DNA of 64,000 bases. Source: Pseudomonas fluorescens NCIMB 11764 (lineage in GTDB: Bacteria; Pseudomonadota; Gammaproteobacteria; Pseudomonadales; Pseudomonadaceae). The position numbers and the translations under genes were made by a program. The notes beneath the pieces were generated by a model. The model was not told the DNA's origin, searched no databases, and saw nothing but the letters and a program-made list of their open reading frames with translations. The DNA lies in assembly GCF_000293885.2 (NCBI RefSeq), contig NZ_CP010945.1, forward strand, positions 3,430,001 to 3,494,000. Reading direction: 5' to 3'. Below, piece by piece: positions 26,801 to 34,998 of the stretch (position 1 is the stretch's first letter; each line of letters starts with the position of its first letter).

Positions 26801-27141
26801 TCGGGCCAGCGGATGCGGTGGTGCATCGCCTGCTCCAGCGGGGCGCCGGCAATCACCGCGTGGAACGCGCGAATGGTTTTGGCCCGATCTTCGGGCGGCA
26901 GCAGGTCGAGGTATTCCAGGTCGGCCGGCAACGGCTGCCGGGGATCGAAGCCGAACAAAGCCTGCGTGCCCCGCGACCAGCTGATCTGCCCGCGCTCAAT
27001 GTCCCAATACCAGGCGCCCAGCCGTGCGCCGTTGAGGGCGGCCAGCAACTGCGGCGCGCTTTCCCAGCTCTGCTCGGACCGTTTCGGGTCAAGCGCCTGT
27101 ATACGTGGCATCGGCGGAATACGGTCAACAGATTTCGGCAT
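23863..27141 (-). CDS. Multi-PAS GGDEF-EAL cyclic-di-GMP signalling protein
   Basis: 1092 residues without membrane segments. Five PAS/PAC-type modules fill about residues 30-650; several share the opening SEEKFATLF-like phrase, so they arose by internal duplication. The GGDEF domain follows (about 655-815) with intact ARLGGDEF (about 737-745) and an RMED inhibitory I-site five residues before it, so diguanylate cyclase activity with product feedback is possible. The EAL domain (about 830-1085) has EALVRW, NISPRQF, LEITEG, MDDFGTGYSSL, IDQSFI and AEGVET, so phosphodiesterase activity is also possible. The sensory input (redox, ligand or light) cannot be told. It is a single gene; the ATG at 27141 follows AAGG, and a methionine ten codons in is the alternative. 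Confidence 0.92.
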   Translation of the reverse strand: MPKSVDRIPPMPRIQALDPKRSEQSWESAPQLLAALNGARLGAWYWDIERGQISWSRGTQALFGFDPRQPLPADLEYLDLLPPEDRAKTIRAFHAVIAGAPLEQAMHHRIRWPDGSLHWLEINGSLLPDKHGRPRMIGVIREITHQRQREQALSSSEKRFATLFHLCPNMVLLTRQEDGLITEANQYFESLFGWPVQNAIGRTTIELGLWVHPEQREKLVKATKAKGELVSMEVQFRASNGQVHDGILSAQKVELEGQPFLLSTFLDTTERKIAELALKDSQERLDLALDSAQLGTWDWHIPSGMLYGSARAAQLHGLDPIPFHESFEAFFEGVPGEERDSMRDAYRSLREGPAGNYQLTYRVQLEDGTSRYLESRARLYRDENGAPLRMAGTLLDITDQVEREQKLVASEEKFATLFQVSPDPICVTRQDTGQFIEINSSFTQTFGWSTVEVIGRSADEIGLWDASAKSLRRIEQVIREQGLNNVAILVQHKDGQSLTCVISSRQISVGDQPCIVTTLRDITQQQRSEAALKASEEKFAKAFHSSPDAITITERDTGRYLEVNDGFCRLTGYRADEVVGRTVYQVGIWAEEKQRSALLAELQIKGRVHHQEMLGRNKRGELLTVEVSVEPITLNETACLLLTARDVSLLKNAEAQIRHLAYHDPLTNLPNRALLMDRLSQQIALLKRHNLRGALMFLDLDHFKHINDSLGHPVGDTVLKIITARLEASVRMEDTVARLGGDEFVVLLSGLEGSRNEVSAQVRDLADTLRELLSEPMFLDGQRLQVTPSIGIALIPDHGSTPTDLLKRADIALYRAKDSGRNTTQMYHNTMQKAASERLRMETDLRLALSRGEFEVHYQPQVDARDNRIVGAEALVRWCHPELGAQSPTEFIKVLEDSGLILEVGTWIVDEVCAAFKKLIAKGLIDPLNFSLCVNISPRQFRQNDFVERIEHSLFSHGLPCSLLKLEITEGIVIQNLEDTISKMRRLKKIGVSFAMDDFGTGYSSLTYLKRLPVDTLKIDQSFIRDATTDPNDAEIIRAIVAMARSLQLKVIAEGVETPEQLEFLQGLGCHFYQGYLHSSPLPVEAFQKLLK

Positions 27142-27207
27142 TGGCAGGCCTTGGGCTGAATTGGGCGTTAGGCACAGGAATTCGCGGCTCTATAGGCGTA
27201 GCACAAG

Positions 27208-28098
27208 TTAGCCTGGAGTCCCTGGCAAATCGATTTGTGCATCCAGCAAGGCCATGAAGGCCCGTGCTGCGTTCGACAGCGTCCGTTCGGTGTGCAAGAT
27301 ATAGCCTAGCTGGCGAGACAGTTGTATGCCCGGCAAAGGTATTCGTGCAACTTGATCGTCGAGCATGGTGCGCGGCAACACGCTCCAGGCCAGGCCGATC
27401 GAGACCATCATCTTGATGGTTTCCAGATAATTCGTGCTCATGGCGATATTCGGCGTCAGGCCTTGCGCTTCGAACAGGCGCTGGACGATGTGGTGAGTAA
27501 AGGTGTTGCCGCCGGGGAATACGGCCGGGTGCAGGGCAATGTCCGCCAGGGTCACCGCGCCATTGCTGATCAATGAATGCTCCGGGGCGACCACGAAATC
27601 CAGCGGGTCGTCCCACACCGGCGTGGCCTTGACCAGCGCGTGGGGCTCCGGCGCGAGGGTGATGACCGCCAGTTCGGCACGGCCGTGGAGAATTTCTTCG
27701 TAGGCCACTTCCGAATCGAGGAACTGGATATCCAGCGCGACTTGCGGGTAACGGCGGGTGAATTCCCTCAATAAGGGCGGCAAACGGTGCAGGCCGATGT
27801 GGTGACTGGTGGCCAGGGTCAGGCGGCCGCTGACTTCGCCGGTCAGGTTGGTCAGGGCGCGGCGGGTGTCGTCCAGCACGTTCAGAATCTGATAAGCCCG
27901 TGGCAGCAGGGCGCGACCGGCCTCGGTCAGCCCGACTTCGCGGCCCAGGCGGTCAAACAGGCGCACCTTCAACTGCTGCTCCAGCCCGGCAATGCGTTTG
28001 CTGATCGCCGGCTGTGTCAGGTGCAGCCGTTCACCGGCGCCGGAGAAGCTTCCGGTCTCGGCGATGGCAATAAAGGCATTGAGGTTGGCGAGGTCCAT
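27208..28098 (-). CDS. LysR-family regulator divergent from leuC
   Basis: 296-residue LysR-type regulator. The N-terminal winged helix-turn-helix (about residues 1-60) reads LNAFIAIAETGSFSGAGERL with LTQPAISKRIAGLEQQL. The effector domain follows (about 90-290). The start at 28098 (MDLANLNAF) gives standard family spacing; the frame is open ten codons further upstream. It is transcribed away from leuC across 147 bp, a layout conserved in pseudomonads as I recall, so control of leuCD is a reasonable inference. The ligand is unknown. Confidence 0.87.
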   Translation of the reverse strand: MDLANLNAFIAIAETGSFSGAGERLHLTQPAISKRIAGLEQQLKVRLFDRLGREVGLTEAGRALLPRAYQILNVLDDTRRALTNLTGEVSGRLTLATSHHIGLHRLPPLLREFTRRYPQVALDIQFLDSEVAYEEILHGRAELAVITLAPEPHALVKATPVWDDPLDFVVAPEHSLISNGAVTLADIALHPAVFPGGNTFTHHIVQRLFEAQGLTPNIAMSTNYLETIKMMVSIGLAWSVLPRTMLDDQVARIPLPGIQLSRQLGYILHTERTLSNAARAFMALLDAQIDLPGTPG

Positions 28099-28245
28099 TG
28101 CTGTATTCCAGTTGGTTATCCAAAGCATAAAAAATATGAATTTGAGTTATTTAATGTAACCCCCTAGGATCGACCTCACAAGCCAAAGGGTTATTGAAAT
28201 TCTCAAGACCCGGGGCATAGAAACAAGCTGATGAGGAACCGTCTG

Positions 28246-29664
28246 ATGGCCGGCAAAACGCTCTACGACAAGCTCTGGGATTCGCATTTGGTCAAGCAGC
28301 GCGACGATGGCTCTGCGCTGATCTACATCGATCGTCACATCATCCACGAAGTGACCTCGCCGCAAGCCTTTGAAGGCCTGCGTCTGGCCGGGCGCAAGCC
28401 TTGGCGCATCGATGCCAACATCGCGACCCCGGACCACAACGTACCGACCACGCCGGAGCGCAAGGGCGGCATTGACGCCATTGTCGACCAGGTCTCGCGT
28501 TTGCAGGTTCAGACCCTCGACGACAACTGCGATGAATATGGCATCGTCGAATTCAAGATGAATGATGTGCGTCAAGGCATCGTGCACGTGATCGGCCCGG
28601 AGCAGGGCGCGACCTTGCCGGGCATGACCGTGGTTTGCGGCGACTCCCACACCTCGACCCACGGCGCATTCGGTGCTCTGGCTCACGGTATCGGCACTTC
28701 CGAGGTCGAGCACGTACTCGCCACCCAGTGCCTGGTCGCCAAGAAAATGAAGAACATGCTGGTGTCCGTCGAAGGCAAATTGCCGTTCGGCGTGACGGCC
28801 AAGGACATCGTTCTCGCGGTCATTGGCAAGATCGGCACCGCCGGCGGTAACGGCCATGCGATCGAGTTCGCCGGTAGCGCGATTCGCGATCTGTCGGTCG
28901 AAGGCCGCATGACCATCTGCAACATGTCCATCGAGGCCGGCGCTCGCGTAGGCCTGGTGGCAGCGGATGAAAAAACCGTGGCTTATGTGAAGGGTCGTCC
29001 ATTTGCCCCGAAAGGCGCGGAATGGGACTTGGCTGTCGAAGCCTGGAAAGACCTGGTGACGGATAAAGACGCCACGTTCGACACCATCGTCGAGCTCGAC
29101 GCGACCGAGATCAAGCCGCAAGTCAGCTGGGGCACCTCGCCCGAGATGGTGTTGGCCGTTGACCAGAACGTTCCCGATCCTGCGAAGGAAATGGACCTGG
29201 TCAAGCGTGGCTCCATCGAACGCGCTTTGAAATACATGGGTTTGACCGCCAATCAGGCGATCACCGACATCCAGCTCGACCGTGTTTTCATTGGCTCCTG
29301 CACCAACTCGCGGATCGAAGACCTGCGCGCTGCAGCCGTCATCGCCAAGGGCCGCAAAGTGGCTTCGACCATCAAGCAGGCCATTGTGGTGCCAGGTTCG
29401 GGTCTGGTGAAGGCGCAGGCCGAGTCGGAAGGCCTGGACAAGATTTTCCTCGACGCCGGTTTTGAATGGCGCGAGCCGGGTTGCTCGATGTGCCTGGCGA
29501 TGAACCCGGACCGTTTGGAGTCGGGCGAGCATTGCGCATCGACCTCCAACCGTAACTTTGAAGGCCGTCAGGGCGCCGGTGGTCGTACCCACCTCGTGAG
29601 CCCGGCCATGGCCGCCGCCGCCGCTGTGAACGGTCGTTTTGTCGACGTCCGTGAATTGATCTAA
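28246..29664 (+). CDS. leuC: 3-isopropylmalate dehydratase, large subunit
   Basis: 472-residue aconitase-family subunit that binds the [4Fe-4S] cluster and, with LeuD, isomerises 2-isopropylmalate to 3-isopropylmalate in leucine synthesis. Cluster cysteines are in [11 protein letters not shown] (about residue 350) and [11 protein letters not shown] (about 410). [20 protein letters not shown] is the conserved substrate-binding block. The start at 28246 ([11 protein letters not shown]) has GAGGA eight bases upstream; an ATG at 28231 lies within that site. leuD follows after 10 bp. Confidence 0.97.
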   Translation: MAGKTLYDKLWDSHLVKQRDDGSALIYIDRHIIHEVTSPQAFEGLRLAGRKPWRIDANIATPDHNVPTTPERKGGIDAIVDQVSRLQVQTLDDNCDEYGIVEFKMNDVRQGIVHVIGPEQGATLPGMTVVCGDSHTSTHGAFGALAHGIGTSEVEHVLATQCLVAKKMKNMLVSVEGKLPFGVTAKDIVLAVIGKIGTAGGNGHAIEFAGSAIRDLSVEGRMTICNMSIEAGARVGLVAADEKTVAYVKGRPFAPKGAEWDLAVEAWKDLVTDKDATFDTIVELDATEIKPQVSWGTSPEMVLAVDQNVPDPAKEMDLVKRGSIERALKYMGLTANQAITDIQLDRVFIGSCTNSRIEDLRAAAVIAKGRKVASTIKQAIVVPGSGLVKAQAESEGLDKIFLDAGFEWREPGCSMCLAMNPDRLESGEHCASTSNRNFEGRQGAGGRTHLVSPAMAAAAAVNGRFVDVRELI

Positions 29665-29674
29665 GGAGCGCAGC

Positions 29675-30319
29675 ATGAAAGCTTTTACCCAGCACACTGG
29701 TCTTGTCGCGCCTCTGGATCGTGCCAACGTCGACACCGACCAGATCATTCCGAAGCAGTTCCTGAAGTCGATCAAGCGCACCGGTTTTGGCCCGAACCTG
29801 TTCGATGAGTGGCGTTATCTGGATGTGGGCCAGCCGTATCAGGACAACTCCAAGCGTCCGCTGAACAAGGACTTTGTCCTCAATGCCGAGCGTTATCAAG
29901 GCGCCAGCGTGTTGCTGGCCCGCGAAAACTTCGGTTGCGGCTCCAGCCGTGAACACGCGCCATGGGCGCTGGAAGAGTACGGTTTCCGCAGCATCATTGC
30001 GCCGAGCTACGCCGACATCTTCTTCAACAACAGCTTCAAGAACGGCTTGCTGCCGATCATCTTGAGCGACGCTGAGGTGGATGAGCTGTTCCAGCAGGTT
30101 GAAGCGAATCCTGGCTACCAGTTGCAGGTGGATCTCGAAGCTCAGACCGTGACCCGGCCAGATGGCAAAGTGTTGAGCTTCGAAATCGACGCATTCCGTA
30201 AGCATTGCCTGCTCAATGGCCTGGACGACATTGGTTTGACCTTGCAGGACCACGAGGCGATTGCGACGTTTGAAGCCAGGCACCGGGCTAGCCAGCCCTG
30301 GTTGTTTCGCGACGCGTAA
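29675..30319 (+). CDS. leuD: 3-isopropylmalate dehydratase, small subunit
   Basis: 214-residue swivel-domain partner of LeuC. The family signatures [13 protein letters not shown] (about residues 19-31), [17 protein letters not shown] (about 86-102) and [12 protein letters not shown] (about 116-127) are intact. The start has AAGGAG upstream and the gene is 10 bp from leuC. Cytosolic, leucine pathway. Confidence 0.97.
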   Translation: MKAFTQHTGLVAPLDRANVDTDQIIPKQFLKSIKRTGFGPNLFDEWRYLDVGQPYQDNSKRPLNKDFVLNAERYQGASVLLARENFGCGSSREHAPWALEEYGFRSIIAPSYADIFFNNSFKNGLLPIILSDAEVDELFQQVEANPGYQLQVDLEAQTVTRPDGKVLSFEIDAFRKHCLLNGLDDIGLTLQDHEAIATFEARHRASQPWLFRDA

Positions 30320-30341
30320 GTTTGCGTAAGGCGTGATGACG

Positions 30342-30416
30342 CCATCGCCAGCAGGCTGGCCCCACATTGATTTGCGGCGTTCACAAAACCCTGTGGGAAC
30401 GAGCTTGCTGGCGATG
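30342..30416. repeat. REP pair between leuD and the methyltransferase gene
   Basis: Imperfect inverted arms CCATCGCCAGCAGGCTGG and onward (30342-30366) and TGTGGGAACGAGCTTGCTGG and onward (30392-30416). It sits inside the leu cluster and may reduce read-through or protect the upstream mRNA. Confidence 0.75.
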
Positions 30417-30454
30417 ACGACAGTTCAGACAACACACATATCAAGGATATGACT

Positions 30455-31222
30455 ATGACCAGCACCGCCCAGCACACTCAGGTTGTACAAAAGCAATTCG
30501 GTGAACAGGCCGCAGCCTATCTGAGCAGCGCCGTGCACGCTCAAGGCACCGAATTCGCACTGCTGCAAGCCGAAGTGGCCGGGCAGGGCGATGCCCGAGT
30601 GCTGGACCTGGGTTGCGGCGCCGGCCACGTGAGTTTTCACGTGGCCCCGCTGGTCAAGGAAGTGGTGGCCTACGACCTGTCCCAGCAAATGCTCGACGTG
30701 GTCGCCGCCGCCGCCGTTGACCGCGGTTTGAGTAACGTGACCACGGCCCTCGGCGCCGCCGAACGCCTGCCGTTCGCCGATGGCGAGTTCGACTTCGTGT
30801 TCAGCCGTTATTCGGCGCACCATTGGAGCGATCTCGGCCTGGCCCTGCGCGAAGTCCGTCGGGTACTGAAGCCGGGCGGCGTGGCGGCGTTCGTCGATGT
30901 GTTGTCACCGGGCAGTCCGTTGTTCGACACTTATCTGCAAAGCGTCGAAGTGCTGCGCGACACCAGCCATGTGCGCGATTATTCCGCCGGCGAGTGGTTG
31001 CGCCAGGTCAGCGAGGCGGGGCTGCACACTCGCAGCACCACGCGCCAGCGCCTGCGTCTGGAGTACAACAGCTGGGTCGAGCGCATGCGCACGCCACAGG
31101 TGATGCGCGCCGCGATCCGCGAGTTGCAGCAGTCCATGGGCAATGAAGTGCGCGAATATTTTGAGATTGAACCCGATGGTTCATTCAGTACCGATGTGCT
31201 TGTGCTGATGGCCGAGCGATAG
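30455..31222 (+). CDS. Class I SAM-dependent methyltransferase
   Basis: 255-residue UbiE/COQ5-like methyltransferase. Motif I is VLDLGCGAGHVSFHV (about residues 49-63), motif II is the acidic YDLSQQMLD region (about 71-79), and the post-motif region SRYSAHHWSDLGLALREVRR with VLKPGG is typical of Methyltransf_11 proteins. The start at 30455 (MTSTAQHTQ) has AAGGA at a seven-base spacing; the ATG at 30449 is too close. It stands between leuD and leuB. The substrate is unknown, and no role in leucine synthesis is implied. Confidence 0.82.
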   Translation: MTSTAQHTQVVQKQFGEQAAAYLSSAVHAQGTEFALLQAEVAGQGDARVLDLGCGAGHVSFHVAPLVKEVVAYDLSQQMLDVVAAAAVDRGLSNVTTALGAAERLPFADGEFDFVFSRYSAHHWSDLGLALREVRRVLKPGGVAAFVDVLSPGSPLFDTYLQSVEVLRDTSHVRDYSAGEWLRQVSEAGLHTRSTTRQRLRLEYNSWVERMRTPQVMRAAIRELQQSMGNEVREYFEIEPDGSFSTDVLVLMAER

Positions 31223-31273
31223 AATTTTTCCGGGTGTGCTCAAGGGCACACCGACTGAAGACATGAGGAAAGC

Positions 31274-32356
<1,083 letters not shown>

Positions 32357-32424
32357 TCTCTCGGGCCCGCTGCAACTTTCACTCTTGAAAGCAGCGGCCC
32401 ACTTTTTAAGAAGGTGTAGTTGCG

Positions 32425-33537
32425 ATGAAACGTGTAGGTCTGATCGGTTGGCGCGGTATGGTCGGTTCCGTGCTCATGCAGCGGATGCTGGAAGAGCAGG
32501 ATTTCGATCTTATCGAGCCGGTGTTTTTCACCACTTCCAATGTCGGTGGCCAAGGCCCGTCCGTGGGCAAGGACATTGCTCCGCTCAAGGACGCTTACAG
32601 CATTGAAGAGCTGAAAACCCTCGACGTGATTCTGACCTGCCAGGGTGGCGACTACACCAGCGAAGTCTTCCCGAAACTGCGCGAAGCCGGCTGGCAGGGT
32701 TACTGGATCGACGCCGCTTCCAGCCTGCGCATGCAGGATGACGCGGTGATCGTGCTGGACCCGGTGAACCGCAAGGTCATCGATCAGCAGCTCGACGCGG
32801 GCACCAAGAACTACATCGGCGGCAACTGCACCGTCAGCCTGATGCTGATGGGCCTGGGCGGTCTGTTCGAGGCCGGTCTGGTCGAGTGGATGAGCGCTAT
32901 GACTTATCAGGCGGCCTCCGGTGGCGGCGCGCAGCACATGCGTGAACTGATCAAGCAAATGGGTGTGACTCACGCCTCTGTCGCCGATCAACTGGCCGAC
33001 CCGGCCAGTGCCATCCTCGACATCGACCGCCGTGTCGCCGAAGCCATGCGCAGCGACGCGTACCCGACCGAAAACTTCGGTGTACCGTTGGCCGGCAGCC
33101 TGATCCCGTGGATCGACAAGGAACTGCCGAACGGTCAGAGCCGCGAAGAGTGGAAAGCCCAGGCCGAGACCAACAAGATCCTCGGTCGCTTCAAGAGCCC
33201 GATCCCGGTGGATGGCATCTGCGTACGCATCGGCGCCATGCGTTGCCACAGCCAGGCGCTGACCATCAAGCTGAACAAAGATGTGCCGATCGCCGACATC
33301 GAAGGGCTGATCAGCCAGCACAACCCATGGGTCAAGCTGGTGCCGAACAACCGCGACATCAGCATGCAGGAGCTGAGCCCGACCAAGGTCACCGGCACCC
33401 TGAATGTTCCGGTGGGTCGTCTGCGCAAGCTGAACATGGGTTCGCAGTTCGTCGGCGCGTTCACCGTCGGCGACCAGCTGCTGTGGGGCGCGGCCGAGCC
33501 GCTGCGTCGCATGCTGCGGATTCTGCTTGAGCGTTGA
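32425..33537 (+). CDS. asd: Aspartate-semialdehyde dehydrogenase
   Basis: 370-residue NADPH-dependent enzyme that converts aspartyl phosphate to aspartate semialdehyde for lysine/DAP, methionine and threonine synthesis. The Gram-negative Asd signatures are clear: [19 protein letters not shown] at the nucleotide-binding start, and the catalytic cysteine in [17 protein letters not shown] (about residue 136). The catalytic-histidine region is in [16 protein letters not shown] (about 267-282). The length is normal. A paralogue without the cysteine follows after 244 bp. Confidence 0.97.
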   Translation: MKRVGLIGWRGMVGSVLMQRMLEEQDFDLIEPVFFTTSNVGGQGPSVGKDIAPLKDAYSIEELKTLDVILTCQGGDYTSEVFPKLREAGWQGYWIDAASSLRMQDDAVIVLDPVNRKVIDQQLDAGTKNYIGGNCTVSLMLMGLGGLFEAGLVEWMSAMTYQAASGGGAQHMRELIKQMGVTHASVADQLADPASAILDIDRRVAEAMRSDAYPTENFGVPLAGSLIPWIDKELPNGQSREEWKAQAETNKILGRFKSPIPVDGICVRIGAMRCHSQALTIKLNKDVPIADIEGLISQHNPWVKLVPNNRDISMQELSPTKVTGTLNVPVGRLRKLNMGSQFVGAFTVGDQLLWGAAEPLRRMLRILLER

Positions 33538-33557
33538 TTGATTGAAGCAATGAAAGA

Positions 33558-33589
33558 GCCCGTGCCTTGAAAGAGGTGCGGGTTTTTTT
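33558..33589 (+). terminator. Terminator of asd
   Basis: CCCGTGCC and GGTGCGGG arms pair through two G-T wobbles and are followed by a T7 run. Confidence 0.7.
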
Positions 33590-33662
33590 ATTCCCGGTAG
33601 TCTGACATTGATCAGGTGCTTGCCATCCACCCCTCTCACCCCAGAGTTTATCTCTAGGCCTA

Positions 33663-33693
33663 GACACAAGCGGGCTTGCTCGCGAAGGGGCCG
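33663..33693. repeat. Single REP-like sequence
   Basis: CAAGCGGGCTTGCTCGCGAA within the asd/paralogue spacer matches one arm of the REPINs elsewhere in the window; no inverse partner is nearby. Confidence 0.55.
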
Positions 33694-33781
33694 GAACAGA
33701 CGCCGCAGACCCAGGCCGAATTGCCTGCACGCCACCCACCCGGTAAAGTGCCGCTCCCCCCGTTTCGCCAGAGGTAGAACC

Positions 33782-34792
33782 ATGAGCCAGTCCTTTGATA
33801 TTGCCGTGATCGGCGCCACCGGTACTGTTGGCGAAACGCTGGTGCAGATACTCGAAGAACGCGACTTTCCGGTCGGCAATTTGCACCTGCTGGCCAGTAG
33901 CGAATCCGCCGGGCATTCGGTGCCGTTTCGCGGCAAGAACGTGCGGGTGCGGGAAGTCGATGAGTTCGACTTCAGCAAAGTGCAGTTGGTGTTTTTCGCC
34001 GCAGGCCCGGCGGTGACCTTGAGTTTCGCCTCGCGCGCCACGGCCGCCGGGTGCTCGCTGATCGATCTGTCCGGCGCCTTGCCGGCCGATCAGGCGCCGC
34101 AAGTGGTGCCGGAAGCCAATGCCCGGGTGTTGGCCGGCCTGAAAAAGCCATTCCAGGTCAGCAGCCCAAGCCCGTCGGCCACCACATTGGCCGTGGTGCT
34201 CGCACCGTTGCTTGGTCTGCTCGACTTGCAACGCGTCAATGTGACCGCCAGTCTGGCCGTTTCTGCCCAGGGCCGCGAAGCCGTTACTGAGCTGGCACGC
34301 CAAACCGCAGAACTGCTCAATGTGCGTCCGCTGGAGCCGACTTTTTTCGATCGGCAGATGGCTTTCAACCTGCTGGCGCAAGTCGGCAAGCCGGATGATC
34401 AAGGCCATACGCTGCTGGAAAAACGTCTGGTGCGTGAGCTGCGTCAGGTCATGGCTTTGCCTTTATTAAAGATTTCCGTCACTTGCATTCAAGCCCCGGT
34501 GTTTTTTGGCGATAGCTTTAGTGTGACCTTGCAGTCAGCAAGCGTCGTGGACCTGGCAAAAATCAACGAAGCGCTGGAAGACGCACCCGGTGTAGAGCTG
34601 GTGGAAGCCGGTGATTACCCGACCGCTGTCGGCGATGCGGTAGGGCAGGATGTGGTCTACGTCGGTCGGGTTCGCGCTGGAATCGACGACCCGTCGGAAC
34701 TTAATTTGTGGCTGACGTCAGATAACGTACGCAAAGGCGCGGCGCTCAATGCTGTGCAGGTGGCTGAATTGTTGATAAAAGACCTGCTGTAA
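33782..34792 (+). CDS. Aspartate-semialdehyde dehydrogenase-like protein (USG-1 type), catalytic cysteine lost
   Basis: 336-residue paralogue of Asd. The nucleotide-binding start FDIAVIGATGTVGETLVQIL (about residues 5-24) and the dimerisation-domain layout are retained. In normal enzymes the active-site block reads N-P-N-C-S-T. Here the aligned residues are S-P-S-P-S-A (about residues 127-132), so the nucleophile cysteine is proline. The protein should not act as an ASA dehydrogenase by the known thioester mechanism. Such USG-1-like proteins occur beside asd or fimV in Pseudomonas and their role is unknown. The start at 33782 (MSQSFDIAVIG) is preceded by AGAGG; upstream open frame is spurious. 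Confidence 0.85.
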   Translation: MSQSFDIAVIGATGTVGETLVQILEERDFPVGNLHLLASSESAGHSVPFRGKNVRVREVDEFDFSKVQLVFFAAGPAVTLSFASRATAAGCSLIDLSGALPADQAPQVVPEANARVLAGLKKPFQVSSPSPSATTLAVVLAPLLGLLDLQRVNVTASLAVSAQGREAVTELARQTAELLNVRPLEPTFFDRQMAFNLLAQVGKPDDQGHTLLEKRLVRELRQVMALPLLKISVTCIQAPVFFGDSFSVTLQSASVVDLAKINEALEDAPGVELVEAGDYPTAVGDAVGQDVVYVGRVRAGIDDPSELNLWLTSDNVRKGAALNAVQVAELLIKDLL

Positions 34793-34900
34793 AAGATACT
34801 TGGCAACAAATTACAGAATGATTCTAGCCGGGCGATGCCTGGCCGGATTGCTGAAGGCGAGCTACCCTGCGGGGCTTTCCGGGGCATGCAAGAAAAGTTC

Positions 34901-34929
34901 GCGCGCGACGACACTTCGCCGTCGCGCGC
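34901..34929. repeat. Inverted repeat in the fimV leader
   Basis: Perfect 10-bp arms GCGCGCGACG (34901-34910) and CGTCGCGCGC (34920-34929) with a 9-nt loop, 69 bp before the fimV start. It lacks a T-run and may be a leader hairpin. Confidence 0.5.
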
Positions 34930-34998
34930 AATGCCTTGCGGCAGCGACTATCAACACCTTCTCGCTGGCCGAGGAATGTTCAAACAAAGGATGAGGCT

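Noticed and set aside
25360..27159. A 599-codon frame on the plus strand opposite the PAS-GGDEF-EAL gene
   Set aside because: Shadow frame of a strongly supported gene; no family-like sequence.
28099..28245. Leucine leader peptide and attenuator before leuC
   Set aside because: No short frame with leucine codon runs and no terminator/antiterminator pair was seen.
28147..29781. A 544-codon open frame antisense to leuC
   Set aside because: leuC is unmistakable on the plus strand; the antisense product has no recognisable motif and no ribosome-binding site.
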